From an uncultured SAR116 cluster alpha proteobacterium (GTDB taxonomy: Bacteria; Pseudomonadota; Alphaproteobacteria; Puniceispirillales; Marisalimonadaceae), in contig CACMZO010000001.1 in assembly GCA_902618195.1 (NCBI GenBank), positions 114,025-178,024 on the forward strand: 64,000 bases of DNA, read 5' to 3'. Position numbers and translations under genes: made by a program. How positions within the stretch are numbered: position 1 is the first letter of the stretch; every line of letters begins with the position of its first letter. Below the pieces are notes generated by a model that was not told the origin of the DNA, did not search any database, and saw nothing but the letters and a program-made list of their open reading frames with translations. Shown here one piece after another: positions 49,140-59,310 of this stretch.

Positions 49140-50063
49140 ATGGAATTTCAATTATTAATTGAACAGCTATTAAACGGCTTGCAATTCGGCACAATGTTGT
49201 TCCTTATGTCTGCTGGTTTGACTTTAGTTTTTGGTGTTATGGGTTTGATTAATCTTGCGCATGGTTCCTTTTACATGATTGGCGCTTTTGGAGCAGCTCT
49301 TCTTGCTGAAATTACAGGTTCTTTTTTTATTGGATTAATAAGTAGTTTTATTGTTGCAATGTTTGCAGGTGTAATAACTGAAATTTTAGTTATTAGAAAG
49401 TTATATAAAAAAGATCACTTAGATCAAGTGCTAGCAACCTTTGCTCTAATTTTAATTTTTTCTGAAGGTATTAGATGGATTTTCGGAGCGTATCCACTTT
49501 ATCTGAATATACCTTCAGAACTCAATGCTAGTGTTTCTCTTCCTTTAGAAATTATTTATTCGAAATATAGACTTTTAATAATCGCAATTGGAATTGTAAT
49601 AGCATTTTTCTTATACATTTTAACTTCTAAAACTTTACTAGGAATAAGAATAAAAGCTGGACAAAACGATAGGGAAATGATTTCTGTTTTGGGAGTAAAT
49701 ATTAAAACTCTTTATACAATTGTTTTTGCATTAGGAGCTGCGTTAGCTGGTTTATCTGGAGCATTGATCGGTGCGATACAATCTGTTGAGGTCGGTATGG
49801 GTGAACCAGTTCTAATATTAGCGTTTGTAGTAATTATAATTGGTGGAATTGGCTCAATTAAAGGAGCTTTTGTTGGGGCTTTGTTAGTAGGAGTTACAGA
49901 TACGTTAGGACGTTTCTTACTTCCTGAGTTATTTAAATTATTTTTTGATAATGCTGATGCAAATTTAATTGGTTCATCGATAGCCTCAATGTCAATATAT
50001 ATACTTATGGCAATTGTTTTAATTTTTAAGCCATCAGGTTTGTTTGGTGAGAGATCAGCATGA
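49140..50063 (+). CDS. livH: Branched-chain-type ABC transporter permease
   Basis: NGLQFGTMLFLMSAGLTLVFGVMGLINLAHGSFYMIGA; VVIIIGGIGSIKGAFVGALLVG. Confidence 0.94.
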   Translation: MEFQLLIEQLLNGLQFGTMLFLMSAGLTLVFGVMGLINLAHGSFYMIGAFGAALLAEITGSFFIGLISSFIVAMFAGVITEILVIRKLYKKDHLDQVLATFALILIFSEGIRWIFGAYPLYLNIPSELNASVSLPLEIIYSKYRLLIIAIGIVIAFFLYILTSKTLLGIRIKAGQNDREMISVLGVNIKTLYTIVFALGAALAGLSGALIGAIQSVEVGMGEPVLILAFVVIIIGGIGSIKGAFVGALLVGVTDTLGRFLLPELFKLFFDNADANLIGSSIASMSIYILMAIVLIFKPSGLFGERSA

Positions 50064-51052
50064 TGTCTGAAAAGAAATTAAATTTTTTAATTCTAATATT
50101 TTTATTTTTAGTACCGTTATTTTCAATGCTTTTAAATGATATTTATATAACAACATTATTTTCAAAGATTGTTATTCTAGCTATTGCAGGTATTGGTCTT
50201 AATTTAATATTGGGATATGGAGGAATGGTCTCCTTTGGTCACGCTGCTTTTTTTGGCTTAGGTGGATATATTGCAGGAATTTTAGCTTTTCATTTTAATA
50301 ATTACGAACCTATCCAAATATTAGTTTTTGAGTTTGAAGGAACAAATCAATTATTATTGATCTGGATTTTTACTTTAATTTTTTCATCTATATTAGCATT
50401 CTTTATTGGTTATTTTTCATTAAGAACAACAGGTGTTTATTTCATAATGATAACATTAGCATTTGCTCAAATGTTATACTATTTTTCAATAAGTTGGCCT
50501 ACTTATGGTGGAGAAGATGGATTGTCACTTTCACTTAGAAATCAAATCCCTTTTCTTAATACCATGGATCCTACTACTTTTTTTTATATTTGTTATGTAT
50601 GGTTAATTATAACAATAATACTTGTTAAACTTATTTTAAATTCTCCATTAGGAATTTCATTAAAAGCTAGCAAAGAAAATGAGGATAGAGTTAGATCAGT
50701 TGGAATTAACCCTAAAAAAGTTAAATTAATTTCATTTATAATATCTGGAGCAATAACAGGTCTCGCTGGTTCTTTATACGCCGATCTTAATAGATTTGTA
50801 AGTCCAACAATTTTAAGTTGGCAAATGTCTGGAGAAATTATGATTCTAGTAATTTTAGGTGGAATGTTTAGACTTTATGGGCCAATTTTGGGTGCTTTTT
50901 TTTACATTCTATTAGAACAATTTCTTGGTGGTATTACTGAAAATTGGCAATTTTGGTTAGGTTTTATAATTCTTTTAGAAGTGCTTTATGCAAAGGCAGG
51001 AATAATGAGCTTTTTAATTAAAGATAAATATGATGAAAAAACCAGTTCTTAA
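50060..51052 (+). CDS. livM: Branched-chain-type ABC transporter permease
   Basis: GLNLILGYGGMVSFGHAAFFGLGGY; GAITGLAGSLYADLNRFVSPTILSWQMSGEIMILVILGG. Confidence 0.94.
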   Translation: MMSEKKLNFLILIFLFLVPLFSMLLNDIYITTLFSKIVILAIAGIGLNLILGYGGMVSFGHAAFFGLGGYIAGILAFHFNNYEPIQILVFEFEGTNQLLLIWIFTLIFSSILAFFIGYFSLRTTGVYFIMITLAFAQMLYYFSISWPTYGGEDGLSLSLRNQIPFLNTMDPTTFFYICYVWLIITIILVKLILNSPLGISLKASKENEDRVRSVGINPKKVKLISFIISGAITGLAGSLYADLNRFVSPTILSWQMSGEIMILVILGGMFRLYGPILGAFFYILLEQFLGGITENWQFWLGFIILLEVLYAKAGIMSFLIKDKYDEKTSS

Positions 51053-51782
51053 AATTTATAAACTTAGCAAATCATTCGGAGCTATAAAGGCTAATGATAA
51101 CTTAAATTTCAATCTATTTAGAAATGAAATTCATGCCCTAATAGGTCCAAATGGTTCTGGTAAGTCAACATTAGTCAAACAAATTTCAGGATTTTTAAAA
51201 CAAGATAGTGGTCAAATTTATCTTGAAGAAATTGATATTTCCAATTATTCAGCTGAACAAAGATCAAGAATGGGTATAGCTAGAAGTTTTCAAATTTCTT
51301 CTGTTATAAATTCATTTAAAGTCATTGATAATTTAAGATTATCCCTAATGGGTAGAGATGGAGGTTATTTAAATCCACTTAATAATATCTATAGAAATAA
51401 AGATTATAGTGATGAAGCATTTGATTTACTTAAAATTGTTGATTTAACAAATAAGGCTAATGATTTAGTAAGTACTTTAAGTCACGGTGATAAAAGAAAA
51501 CTTGAGATAAGCTTGGCGTTATCAATGAATCCAAAATTATTACTTTTTGATGAGCCAATGGCTGGATTAGATAAAACATCATCACAATTAATGATTAATT
51601 TGTTTAAAAAATTAAAAGTTAAAGCTCCGATTTTACTTATAGAACATGATATGGAATCAGTATTTGCATTAGCTGACAGGATATCAGTTTTAGATTATGG
51701 AAGTTTAATTGCTTCTGGAAATAAAAAAGAAATAAAATTAAATGCCAAAGTTCAGGAAGTTTATCTTGGGGACGAAAATTGA
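51030..51782 (+). CDS. livG: Branched-chain-type ABC transporter ATP-binding protein
   Basis: IGPNGSGKSTLVKQISG; LSHGDKRKLEISLALSMNPKLLLFDEPMAGLD. Confidence 0.93.
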   Translation: MMKKPVLKIYKLSKSFGAIKANDNLNFNLFRNEIHALIGPNGSGKSTLVKQISGFLKQDSGQIYLEEIDISNYSAEQRSRMGIARSFQISSVINSFKVIDNLRLSLMGRDGGYLNPLNNIYRNKDYSDEAFDLLKIVDLTNKANDLVSTLSHGDKRKLEISLALSMNPKLLLFDEPMAGLDKTSSQLMINLFKKLKVKAPILLIEHDMESVFALADRISVLDYGSLIASGNKKEIKLNAKVQEVYLGDEN

Positions 51783-52468
51783 GCATACTTCTTAAGATTG
51801 ACAAATTAAGTGCTTGGTATGGTGATACCCGCATACTAAATGAAGTGGATATTGAAATTAAAGAAGGAGAAATTGTTGCCTTAATAGGTAGAAATGGAAT
51901 GGGAAAAACTACTACTTTACATTCAGTATGTGGGATAATCGAAAAAGTTTCAGGCAAAATATTTTTTAACAATAATTTAATTTCAAGTTTACCAAGTTAT
52001 GAAATATCTAAATTAGGTATCGGTTTAGTGCCTGAAGGCAGAAGGATTTTTTCAAATCTGACTGTTGAAGAAAACTTGATTGTTGCTTTTAGAAAAGGTT
52101 ATTGGGATTTGAATAAAATTAAACAAATTTTCCCAAGGTTATCGGAACGTTTAACACAAATGTCAAATTCATTATCCGGTGGTGAACAGCAAATGTTAGC
52201 TATTGCTAGAACACTTATGACTAATCCAAAGTTATTAATTTTAGATGAAGCCACTGAAGGTTTGTCGCCAAATATAAGAAATGAGATATGGACAATTATT
52301 TCTCAAATTAAAAAAAAGGATGTTTCAATAATTTTAGTAGATAAATACTTGAATAAAATAAAAAAATTTGCAGACAAGTTATACATTCTTGAGAGAGGAG
52401 AAAATGCGTGGAATGGAAAACCTTCTTTATTAACTGACCAGATTATTAAAAAATATTTATCTGTCTAA
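51779..52468 (+). CDS. livF: Branched-chain-type ABC transporter ATP-binding protein
   Basis: IGRNGMGKTTTLHSVCG; LSGGEQQMLAIARTLMTNPKLLILDEATEGLSP; TTG start overlapping the livG stop. Confidence 0.93.
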   Translation: MSILLKIDKLSAWYGDTRILNEVDIEIKEGEIVALIGRNGMGKTTTLHSVCGIIEKVSGKIFFNNNLISSLPSYEISKLGIGLVPEGRRIFSNLTVEENLIVAFRKGYWDLNKIKQIFPRLSERLTQMSNSLSGGEQQMLAIARTLMTNPKLLILDEATEGLSPNIRNEIWTIISQIKKKDVSIILVDKYLNKIKKFADKLYILERGENAWNGKPSLLTDQIIKKYLSV

Positions 52469-52473
52469 ATTTT

Positions 52474-52782
52474 CTAATTAAATGATAAGTCCCCAAGATC
52501 TTGCGTGACAACTCCAGTAAATTCAATAGTTTTGGGTGTTAGAGTTTTTACATACTTTTGAATATTTTCTTGAATAAGTTTTTCGATATTTTTCATAATT
52601 TCTTTGTCTGGAAATTCCCAAATAACTACACTTACGTTAGGTGTATTTGGGTTTTTTAAGGATCTAAACCTTACACCTTTAACAGTTTGAAGTAGAGATG
52701 GCCATTTTGTTTCTAGCATAGACTCAAAAAGTTCACAGTCTTCATTACTTGAAAATGTTCTAACAAATATTTTTACTAACAT
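52474..52782 (-). CDS. Hypothetical protein, 102 aa (possibly ABM-like dimeric alpha/beta barrel)
   Basis: Complete ORF filling the gap between flanking genes; alpha/beta pattern only. Confidence 0.55.
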   Translation of the reverse strand: MLVKIFVRTFSSNEDCELFESMLETKWPSLLQTVKGVRFRSLKNPNTPNVSVVIWEFPDKEIMKNIEKLIQENIQKYVKTLTPKTIEFTGVVTQDLGDLSFN

Positions 52783-52849
52783 ACATTTACCTTACACTTT
52801 ATTTTTAAATATTATGATCTATAGTAAGGTTACAAAAATTGAGGACATT

Positions 52850-53077
52850 ATGGTAGAATTATTTGTAAGAAAAGATGTTGCATTTAGGGCTTTTAAAATT
52901 GCTTTAATTGTCGGCATTATTTTAGCCGGGATTAATCACGGGGATCATCTTATTAAGGGTGAAATGACTGCTAACAATTGGATAAAAATAATTATCACCT
53001 TTTGTGTTCCATACTGCGTTTCTTCATTTTCATCAGCAATGGCAATAAAAAAAGAACAGAGCATATCTGCAATGTAA
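52850..53077 (+). CDS. Small membrane protein resembling NrtS-type nitrate/nitrite transporter
   Basis: AFKIALIVGIILAGINHGDHLIKGEMTANNWIKIIITFCVPYCVSSFSSAMA: two TM helices with the INHGD...W.KI...VPYCVS pattern. Alternative start at 52814. Confidence 0.55.
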   Translation: MVELFVRKDVAFRAFKIALIVGIILAGINHGDHLIKGEMTANNWIKIIITFCVPYCVSSFSSAMAIKKEQSISAM

Positions 53078-53086
53078 TTGTTAATT

Positions 53087-53938
53087 ATGATTAAATTAGG
53101 TTTATTAGGAAAAAATATATCAAAATCTGAAATGCCTAATCTTATAACAAAATTAGGAAATGAATTTGGGTGTGATGTTAAGTACGAACTTTTTGATCAA
53201 GCTTCAAAAACAAATTTTAATTTCAAAAATTTTTTAAGCCAAATAAAAGAAAAGAATATTTCTGGGATTAATGTTACTTACCCCTTTAAAGAACTAGCAT
53301 TAGAGCATTCAATTAAATTAAGCAAAGAAACAAAGTTAGTAAAATCAACTAATCTTATTTTAATCAATGAAAGTATGACTGCACATAATACAGATTTCAC
53401 TGGTTTTCTTAATACTTATAAATTTAATTTTAATAAAGAACCTTCAAAATTAGTTATTTTAGGAGGTGGTGGAGTTGGAAAATCAGTTTGTTTTGCTTTA
53501 TTAAAATTAGGAGTTAAAGAACTTTACATAATCGAAAAAGATCACATTAAATTAGAAAAATTAATAGAGGATTTAAAAAAACAAAACGAACGGGTGTATT
53601 CAATAAAGTTAGGTGAGTTGATAGAAAATCAGCATGAATTTAATGGATTTTTAAATTGCTCTGAGCAGGGTCATATTAATACTCCTGGAAACCCATTTGA
53701 TGGGTTGAAATTAAATAGTAATCAATGGTCTTTTGACGTAGTTTACACGCCTGCTATGACAACTTTTTTAAAAAATTCAGAGAATAGTGGGGCAAAAATA
53801 ATTACTGGAATTGATCTTTTTTTATTCCAAGGAATAGAGTCATTTATAATTTTCTCAAAACAGGAAAAATTAAGAAAAAAAATCATGAGTAATTATAACG
53901 ATATAAGAGAGTACTATTTTAAAAGGTTAATCACTTGA
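53087..53938 (+). CDS. Shikimate dehydrogenase family protein
   Basis: GLLGKNISKSEMPNL; INVTYPFKELA; AHNTDFTGFLNTY; LGGGGVGKSVCFALLKLG. ATG 53087 preferred over TTG 53078. Confidence 0.85.
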   Translation: MIKLGLLGKNISKSEMPNLITKLGNEFGCDVKYELFDQASKTNFNFKNFLSQIKEKNISGINVTYPFKELALEHSIKLSKETKLVKSTNLILINESMTAHNTDFTGFLNTYKFNFNKEPSKLVILGGGGVGKSVCFALLKLGVKELYIIEKDHIKLEKLIEDLKKQNERVYSIKLGELIENQHEFNGFLNCSEQGHINTPGNPFDGLKLNSNQWSFDVVYTPAMTTFLKNSENSGAKIITGIDLFLFQGIESFIIFSKQEKLRKKIMSNYNDIREYYFKRLIT

Positions 53939-55123
53939 TAGTGTCAATTTTACTACATTAGAACTAACTAAATTTTCTATTTCACCTTTTGTATAATTTA
54001 ACTCCAATAAAATTTCATTTGTATGTTCACCAATTTGAGGTGGTATATTTTTAACGCCAACTGATTTTGATCTGCTAAACTTTATTGGAGAAGCTATACC
54101 TTGATATTCATCTTTATGAAGAACCATTTGTCTTTCTTTTGTCTGAGGATGATTGATAGCTTCTTCCATGTTCCTGACTGGACCAGCTGGAACACCTGCA
54201 TTTAAAAGTTTTTCTGAAAAAGAGTTTCCATCAACATCCTTAAGTGCATTTTGTAAATAATCTGTTAATTCTAACCTGTTTTTAACTCTATCTGCATTAG
54301 TTTTAAATCTATTATCGTCTATTAAGTTATCCAAATTGAGCGCTTTACAGAGTCTTGCGAATCCAGCATCGTTTCCTATTCCCATAAAAATTTCATTAGT
54401 AGCTGTATCGAACTTGTCATATGGAGATATGTTAGGATGAGAGTTTCCTGTTGCTTTTCCAGGTTTTTTACTCAGAAAAAAATTTGCATTGTGAGGATGC
54501 ATTAAAGCTAGAGAAGAGTCATATAATGTCATGTCAAGATACTGGCCTTTATTGGAGATGCTTCTTTCTAGTAAAGCCATTAATATTCCAATTGCAGAGT
54601 ACAAACCCGTGCCCATATCTACGAAGGGTGCTCCCATTCTTACACTACCACTTTCTGGTGTTCCATTTATAGACATCATTCCAGTCATAGCTTGAACAAT
54701 TGCATCATAGCCAGGTGCTCCACCTAGTGGACCCTCTTGACCAAAGCCAGATATTCTACAATGAATAAGTTTTGGAAATTTTTCTTTTAAAACTTCTTCA
54801 TATCCTAAACCCCATTTTTCCATTGTCCCTGTTTTAAAGTTTTCAATAAGAACATCTGCATCTTCCAGAAGTTTAATTAATATTTCTTTTCCTTTATCTG
54901 ATAATAAATTAATTGCTATTGATCTTTTATTTCTATTTACATTTATAAAATATGACGCCATTCCATTTGAGAATGGTGGCCCCCATCCTCTCACCTCGTC
55001 GCCTATGTGAGCTTCTACTTTTATAACATCAGCTCCATGATCAGCAAGAATTTGAGTTGCATAAGGTCCTCCAAGAACTCTAGTTAGATCTATTATTTTT
55101 AAATTTTCCAAAGCATGTTTCAT
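53927..55123 (-). CDS. CaiB/BaiF (type III) CoA-transferase
   Basis: LKIIDLTRVLGGPYATQILADHGADVIKVEAHIGDEVRGWGPPF; NRNKRSIAINL; GYDAIVQAMTGMMSING. Confidence 0.93.
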   Translation of the reverse strand: MKHALENLKIIDLTRVLGGPYATQILADHGADVIKVEAHIGDEVRGWGPPFSNGMASYFINVNRNKRSIAINLLSDKGKEILIKLLEDADVLIENFKTGTMEKWGLGYEEVLKEKFPKLIHCRISGFGQEGPLGGAPGYDAIVQAMTGMMSINGTPESGSVRMGAPFVDMGTGLYSAIGILMALLERSISNKGQYLDMTLYDSSLALMHPHNANFFLSKKPGKATGNSHPNISPYDKFDTATNEIFMGIGNDAGFARLCKALNLDNLIDDNRFKTNADRVKNRLELTDYLQNALKDVDGNSFSEKLLNAGVPAGPVRNMEEAINHPQTKERQMVLHKDEYQGIASPIKFSRSKSVGVKNIPPQIGEHTNEILLELNYTKGEIENLVSSNVVKLTLSSD

Positions 55124-55143
55124 TTTATTTCCTATGGTTTTGA

Positions 55144-56310
55144 TTAGTATGATCTTGGTAAATGAAGTATTTTTTCTGATATGTAATTTAATATCATTTG
55201 TGAACTAACAGGTGCTAACTTTGGTATTAAGGATTCTCTTAATAATCTTTCAACATGATATTCTTTTGCATATCCCATCCCTCCCAAAGTTACAACAGCT
55301 TGTGTTGCTGTTTTAAATGCTACTTCTGCAGCGTAATATTTTGCGGCATTTGCAAGTCCTCCAGAATTTTGACCTTTATCATATTGATAGGCAGCTTTAG
55401 ATATTAACAATTCGGCAGCCTCAAGCTCTATCCACAATTCAGCTAGAGGATGCTGAATACTTTGATTTTTACCAATCGGTCTATCAAATACAATTCTTTC
55501 ATTAGCATATTTTACAGCTTTGTCTAAAGCATCTTTTCCAATGCCTAGAGCTTCTGCTGCAATTAATATTCTTTCAGGATTTAAGCTATCTAAAATATAT
55601 CTAAAGCCTTTACCTTCTTCTCCAATTCGATCTTCTTCAGATATTTCTAAATTATCAAAAAAGATTTGATTACTATCAACAGAACCTCTCCCCATTTTTT
55701 TTATTTCTCTTACTTCAATTTTTGTTCTGTCAAAATCTGTATAAAATAAAGTTAATCCATCAATATTATTTTTTGTCTCTCCCAATTCAGATGTTCTTGC
55801 TAAAAGTAGAATTTTATTGGCAATTTTTGCTGTTGAGGTCCAAATTTTTTGTCCGTTTATTAAATATCCACCTTGGATTTTACTTGCTGTAGTTTTTATT
55901 TTTCCAGTATCTAATCCAGCATCAGGTTCTGTAACTCCAAAACAAGTTTTGTCATTTCCAGAAATTAAGTTAGGTAACCAATTCTTTTTTTGTGTTTTAG
56001 TCCCATAAACAACAATAGGGTGTGGTCCAAAAATATTAATATGTATAGATGATGCAGCAGACATTCCACCACCATTTCTAGCTATATTTTGCATAAAAAG
56101 AGCGGCCTCTTGAATGCCTAAATTAGCTCCTCCATATTCTTCGGGCATACACATGCCCAACCAACCACTTTTGGCAACTTCATTATAAAATTCAAAAGGA
56201 AACTCTGATTTTAAATCTAAATCTAACCAATAATTATCATCAAATTTTGATGAAATTTTTTTAGCTGCTTCAACAATATTTTTTTGTATTTCTGTTAGTT
56301 CAAATCGCAT
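55144..56310 (-). CDS. Acyl-CoA dehydrogenase family protein with non-canonical C-terminal active-site motif
   Basis: ACAD fold (FGVTEPDAGLDTGKIKT; GQKIWTSTA; NPERILIAAEALGIGKDAL), but C-terminus LIPKLAPVSSQMILNYISEKILHLPRSY lacks EGT(N/S)E. Confidence 0.88.
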   Translation of the reverse strand: MRFELTEIQKNIVEAAKKISSKFDDNYWLDLDLKSEFPFEFYNEVAKSGWLGMCMPEEYGGANLGIQEAALFMQNIARNGGGMSAASSIHINIFGPHPIVVYGTKTQKKNWLPNLISGNDKTCFGVTEPDAGLDTGKIKTTASKIQGGYLINGQKIWTSTAKIANKILLLARTSELGETKNNIDGLTLFYTDFDRTKIEVREIKKMGRGSVDSNQIFFDNLEISEEDRIGEEGKGFRYILDSLNPERILIAAEALGIGKDALDKAVKYANERIVFDRPIGKNQSIQHPLAELWIELEAAELLISKAAYQYDKGQNSGGLANAAKYYAAEVAFKTATQAVVTLGGMGYAKEYHVERLLRESLIPKLAPVSSQMILNYISEKILHLPRSY

Positions 56311-56315
56311 GAAAA

Positions 56316-56918
56316 TTATCTATGAGATGAGTGATATATGTCATTTGGCTCCATTTCAGTAGCGATAGCTAGTCTGTTTGTCATGTTAAAAAAACCAGTA
56401 ATTAAACTTATGTCCCAAATATCTCTGTCAGAGAAACCATTTTTACTCAATTCATCCCTTGATTTTTTATTTGAATTGGAAGGATTTTTTGTAAGCTCTT
56501 TGACATATCTGAGCATTACTTGGTGTTTTTTTGCTAAATTTGTGGCTTCTAAATTTGAAATTAATCTTTCTCCTAACTGTGGATCTCCAGATAATTCTCT
56601 TACCGCTGATCCATGCGCAACTATACAGTAATAGCAGTGATTTAAAGATGAAACAGTAACTGCTATCATCTCTCTTTCTAACTTTGTTAAACCAGAATCT
56701 CCTAACATAATAGAATTATATAATTTGGTAAAACCTTCAAACTGTTTTGGAAAATTAGAGAACGCAGTTAAAACATTTGGAACAAATCCAATTTTTTCCT
56801 TAACAATCTTTAAATAATTTTCAGCATTTAAATCATCTTTAGTTTTTTTCGTATTTTTTAGATTTAAACTTGTGATTTTATTTTTTGCCAATTGTCTAGG
56901 TATTTTTGTCATTATCAC
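56316..56918 (-). CDS. Peroxidase-related enzyme (AhpD/carboxymuconolactone decarboxylase family)
   Basis: IGFVPNVLTAFSNFPKQFEGFTKLYNSIM; TKLEREMIAVTVSSLNHCYYCIVAHGSAVRE with CxxC...H. Confidence 0.88.
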   Translation of the reverse strand: MIMTKIPRQLAKNKITSLNLKNTKKTKDDLNAENYLKIVKEKIGFVPNVLTAFSNFPKQFEGFTKLYNSIMLGDSGLTKLEREMIAVTVSSLNHCYYCIVAHGSAVRELSGDPQLGERLISNLEATNLAKKHQVMLRYVKELTKNPSNSNKKSRDELSKNGFSDRDIWDISLITGFFNMTNRLAIATEMEPNDIYHSSHR

Positions 56919-57700
56919 TCCTTAATCCAATTAGGTTTTTTCTTATTAAAAAAAGCGTTTATTCCCTCTTTAGCTTCTTTAGTGTCCCATATATCTGCTA
57001 GTTTGTTAATTGTAAGATCTACAATATTTTGATCAATAGGATAAGATAAATCTCTTACTAGTTTTTTTGATTCTAAAATTGAATTAGGGGCTGAATTTTT
57101 AAAATTATCTATAAATTCAGAAATTTTAGAATTAATTTCATTTTCTTCGTATATAAAATCAATTAACCCAAACTTAACTCCATCTTCAGGTCTAAAAATT
57201 TTTGCAGATGTAAATAAATGGATTGCGTTTTTTTCACCAATTTTCTTAACCACATATGGACTTATTGTTGCTGGTATAAGACCAAGTTTTGCTTCTGTTA
57301 ATGCCATCTTAATGTCTTTTACTGAAAAAACAAAATCGCATATTGACATGATACCAATACCACCACCAAAGGCATTACCTTCTACTTTGCCAATAATAGT
57401 TTTAGGACAATTGTAAAGTTTTAGAAGTAAGTCAGCAAGTTTAGATGCTTCTTTAACTCTATTCTCTCTTGGTGCAGATAGTTGTTTTTTCATCCATGAT
57501 AAATCACCTCCAGCACAAAAACTTTTTCCGTTTGCTGAAATTAAAATAAGAGATGATGTATCTTGTGATAACTCATCAATGCAAAGGCTTAACTCTTTTA
57601 TGATATCGAGCGTAAGTGCGTTATGAACATCTGGATCGTTTAACCTAATTTCAATAGCAATATTATTAATTTTTGTAACTATAATCTTCTTGAAATTCAT
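56915..57700 (-). CDS. liuC: Enoyl-CoA hydratase (methylglutaconyl-CoA hydratase-like)
   Basis: GKSFCAGGDLSWMKKQ; GNAFGGGIGIMSICDFVFS; ALTEAKLGLIPATISPYVVKKIGEKNA. Position between MCC-beta and downstream genes; start ATG 57700. Confidence 0.82.
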   Translation of the reverse strand: MNFKKIIVTKINNIAIEIRLNDPDVHNALTLDIIKELSLCIDELSQDTSSLILISANGKSFCAGGDLSWMKKQLSAPRENRVKEASKLADLLLKLYNCPKTIIGKVEGNAFGGGIGIMSICDFVFSVKDIKMALTEAKLGLIPATISPYVVKKIGEKNAIHLFTSAKIFRPEDGVKFGLIDFIYEENEINSKISEFIDNFKNSAPNSILESKKLVRDLSYPIDQNIVDLTINKLADIWDTKEAKEGINAFFNKKKPNWIKE

Positions 57701-57707
57701 AAAAACT

Positions 57708-59309
57708 CTACATTCTAAAAAGACCAAATTTTGTTTTTTTAATTTTTGAGTTCAAACTTATTTCTAAACACTCTGAAAGTATATTTCTAGTATCTCTTGG
57801 GTCAATTATCCCATCATCCCACAACCTTGAAGATGAATAAAGTGGATTTGATTGATAATCAAATTGTTTGACCAATTTTGAAAAAAACTCTTTTTCTATC
57901 TTTTCATTCCAGTCTTCGGTTTTCTTTTTAACATTTATTTTTTTAAGCTGTAGTAAAACATTTGCTGCTTGTTCTCCACCCATGACTGATATTTTTGAAC
58001 TTGGCCAAATCCATAAAAAATTAGGCTGAAACGCTCTTCCACACATACCATAATTACCAGCACCAAAACTACCACCTACTATAACAGTTATTTTAGGAGA
58101 TTTTGAATTTGAAACAGCATTAATTAATTTAGCGCCGTTCTTAGCAATTCCAGTATGTTCGGCTTGTTTACCAACCATAAAACCAGTAATATTTTGAAAA
58201 AATATAATGGGTATTTTTCTCTTACTACAAAGTTGAATAAAATGAGTTCCTTTTTGTGCACTCTCAGAAAATAAAACGCCATTATTAGCTATTATTCCGC
58301 AACTGATTTGGTTTATTTTTGCAAAGCCTGTTACAAGAGTTTTTCCATAGTTTGGTTTAAATTCATCTAAATTAGAATCATCAATTATCCTCATTATAAT
58401 TTCACTTATATCAAATGGCTTCTTCAGATCACTTGGGACAATTCCAACTAATTCTTCATTGTCATATAGTGGTAACTTTGTTTTTTGATCAAATTTTTTT
58501 TGAGTAATGTTTGCATTTTTAATGCATTGGCGAGTTAATTCTAAAGCATCATAATCATCATCTGCAAGATAGTCAGCAACACCTGAAATTTCTGTATGAA
58601 CTTTACCACCTCCTAAATCCTCAGCGGAGATGTTTTCACCAATTGCTGCTTTCACTAGAGGCGGGCCCGCTAAAAAAATAGTACCCTGGTTTTTTACAAT
58701 AATAGTTTCATCAGACATTGCTGGGACATACGCTCCACCAGCAGTACAACTTCCCATAACTACTGCCACTTGCATTATATTCTTAGAAGACATTTTTGAT
58801 TGATTATAAAAAATTCTCCCAAAATGATCTCTATCAGGAAACACTTCGTCTTGATTTGGAAGATTTGCGCCTCCTGAATCAACCAGATAAATACAAGGTA
58901 AGTTATTTTGTATTGCAATTTCTTGAGCTCTTAAATGTTTTTTCACAGTAATGGGGTAATATGTGCCGCCTTTTACCGTGTAATCATTGCAAATTATCAT
59001 TACATTCAAGTCATGAACTTTTCCAATCCCTGTAATTATCCCAGCTCCAGGACACTCGTTGTCGTAAAGGTCATGTCCAGCTAATGCTCCTATTTCTAAA
59101 AAAGTAGAGTTTTTGTCAAGTAATTGAGTAATTCGCATTCTAGGGAGCAATTTTTTTTCTTTAGAAGTTTTTTTATTAAACTTTTTTACACCACCTTTAA
59201 AAGCAAAATCTTTTACCTTTTTGATTTCATTAATCTTGGATAACATTTCATTTTTATTTTTTAAAAAAAAATCACTTGTTACTGATAAATTAGATTTTAA
59301 GATGCTCAT
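57708..59309 (-). CDS. liuB: Methylcrotonoyl-CoA carboxylase carboxyltransferase (beta) subunit
   Basis: GGTYYPITVKKHLRAQEIA; YLVDSGGANLPNQDEVFPDRDHFGRIFYNQ; GSCTAGGAYVPAMSDETIIV; start ATG 59309 with AAGGAA SD. Confidence 0.93.
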   Translation of the reverse strand: MSILKSNLSVTSDFFLKNKNEMLSKINEIKKVKDFAFKGGVKKFNKKTSKEKKLLPRMRITQLLDKNSTFLEIGALAGHDLYDNECPGAGIITGIGKVHDLNVMIICNDYTVKGGTYYPITVKKHLRAQEIAIQNNLPCIYLVDSGGANLPNQDEVFPDRDHFGRIFYNQSKMSSKNIMQVAVVMGSCTAGGAYVPAMSDETIIVKNQGTIFLAGPPLVKAAIGENISAEDLGGGKVHTEISGVADYLADDDYDALELTRQCIKNANITQKKFDQKTKLPLYDNEELVGIVPSDLKKPFDISEIIMRIIDDSNLDEFKPNYGKTLVTGFAKINQISCGIIANNGVLFSESAQKGTHFIQLCSKRKIPIIFFQNITGFMVGKQAEHTGIAKNGAKLINAVSNSKSPKITVIVGGSFGAGNYGMCGRAFQPNFLWIWPSSKISVMGGEQAANVLLQLKKINVKKKTEDWNEKIEKEFFSKLVKQFDYQSNPLYSSSRLWDDGIIDPRDTRNILSECLEISLNSKIKKTKFGLFRM

Positions 59310-59310
59310 A

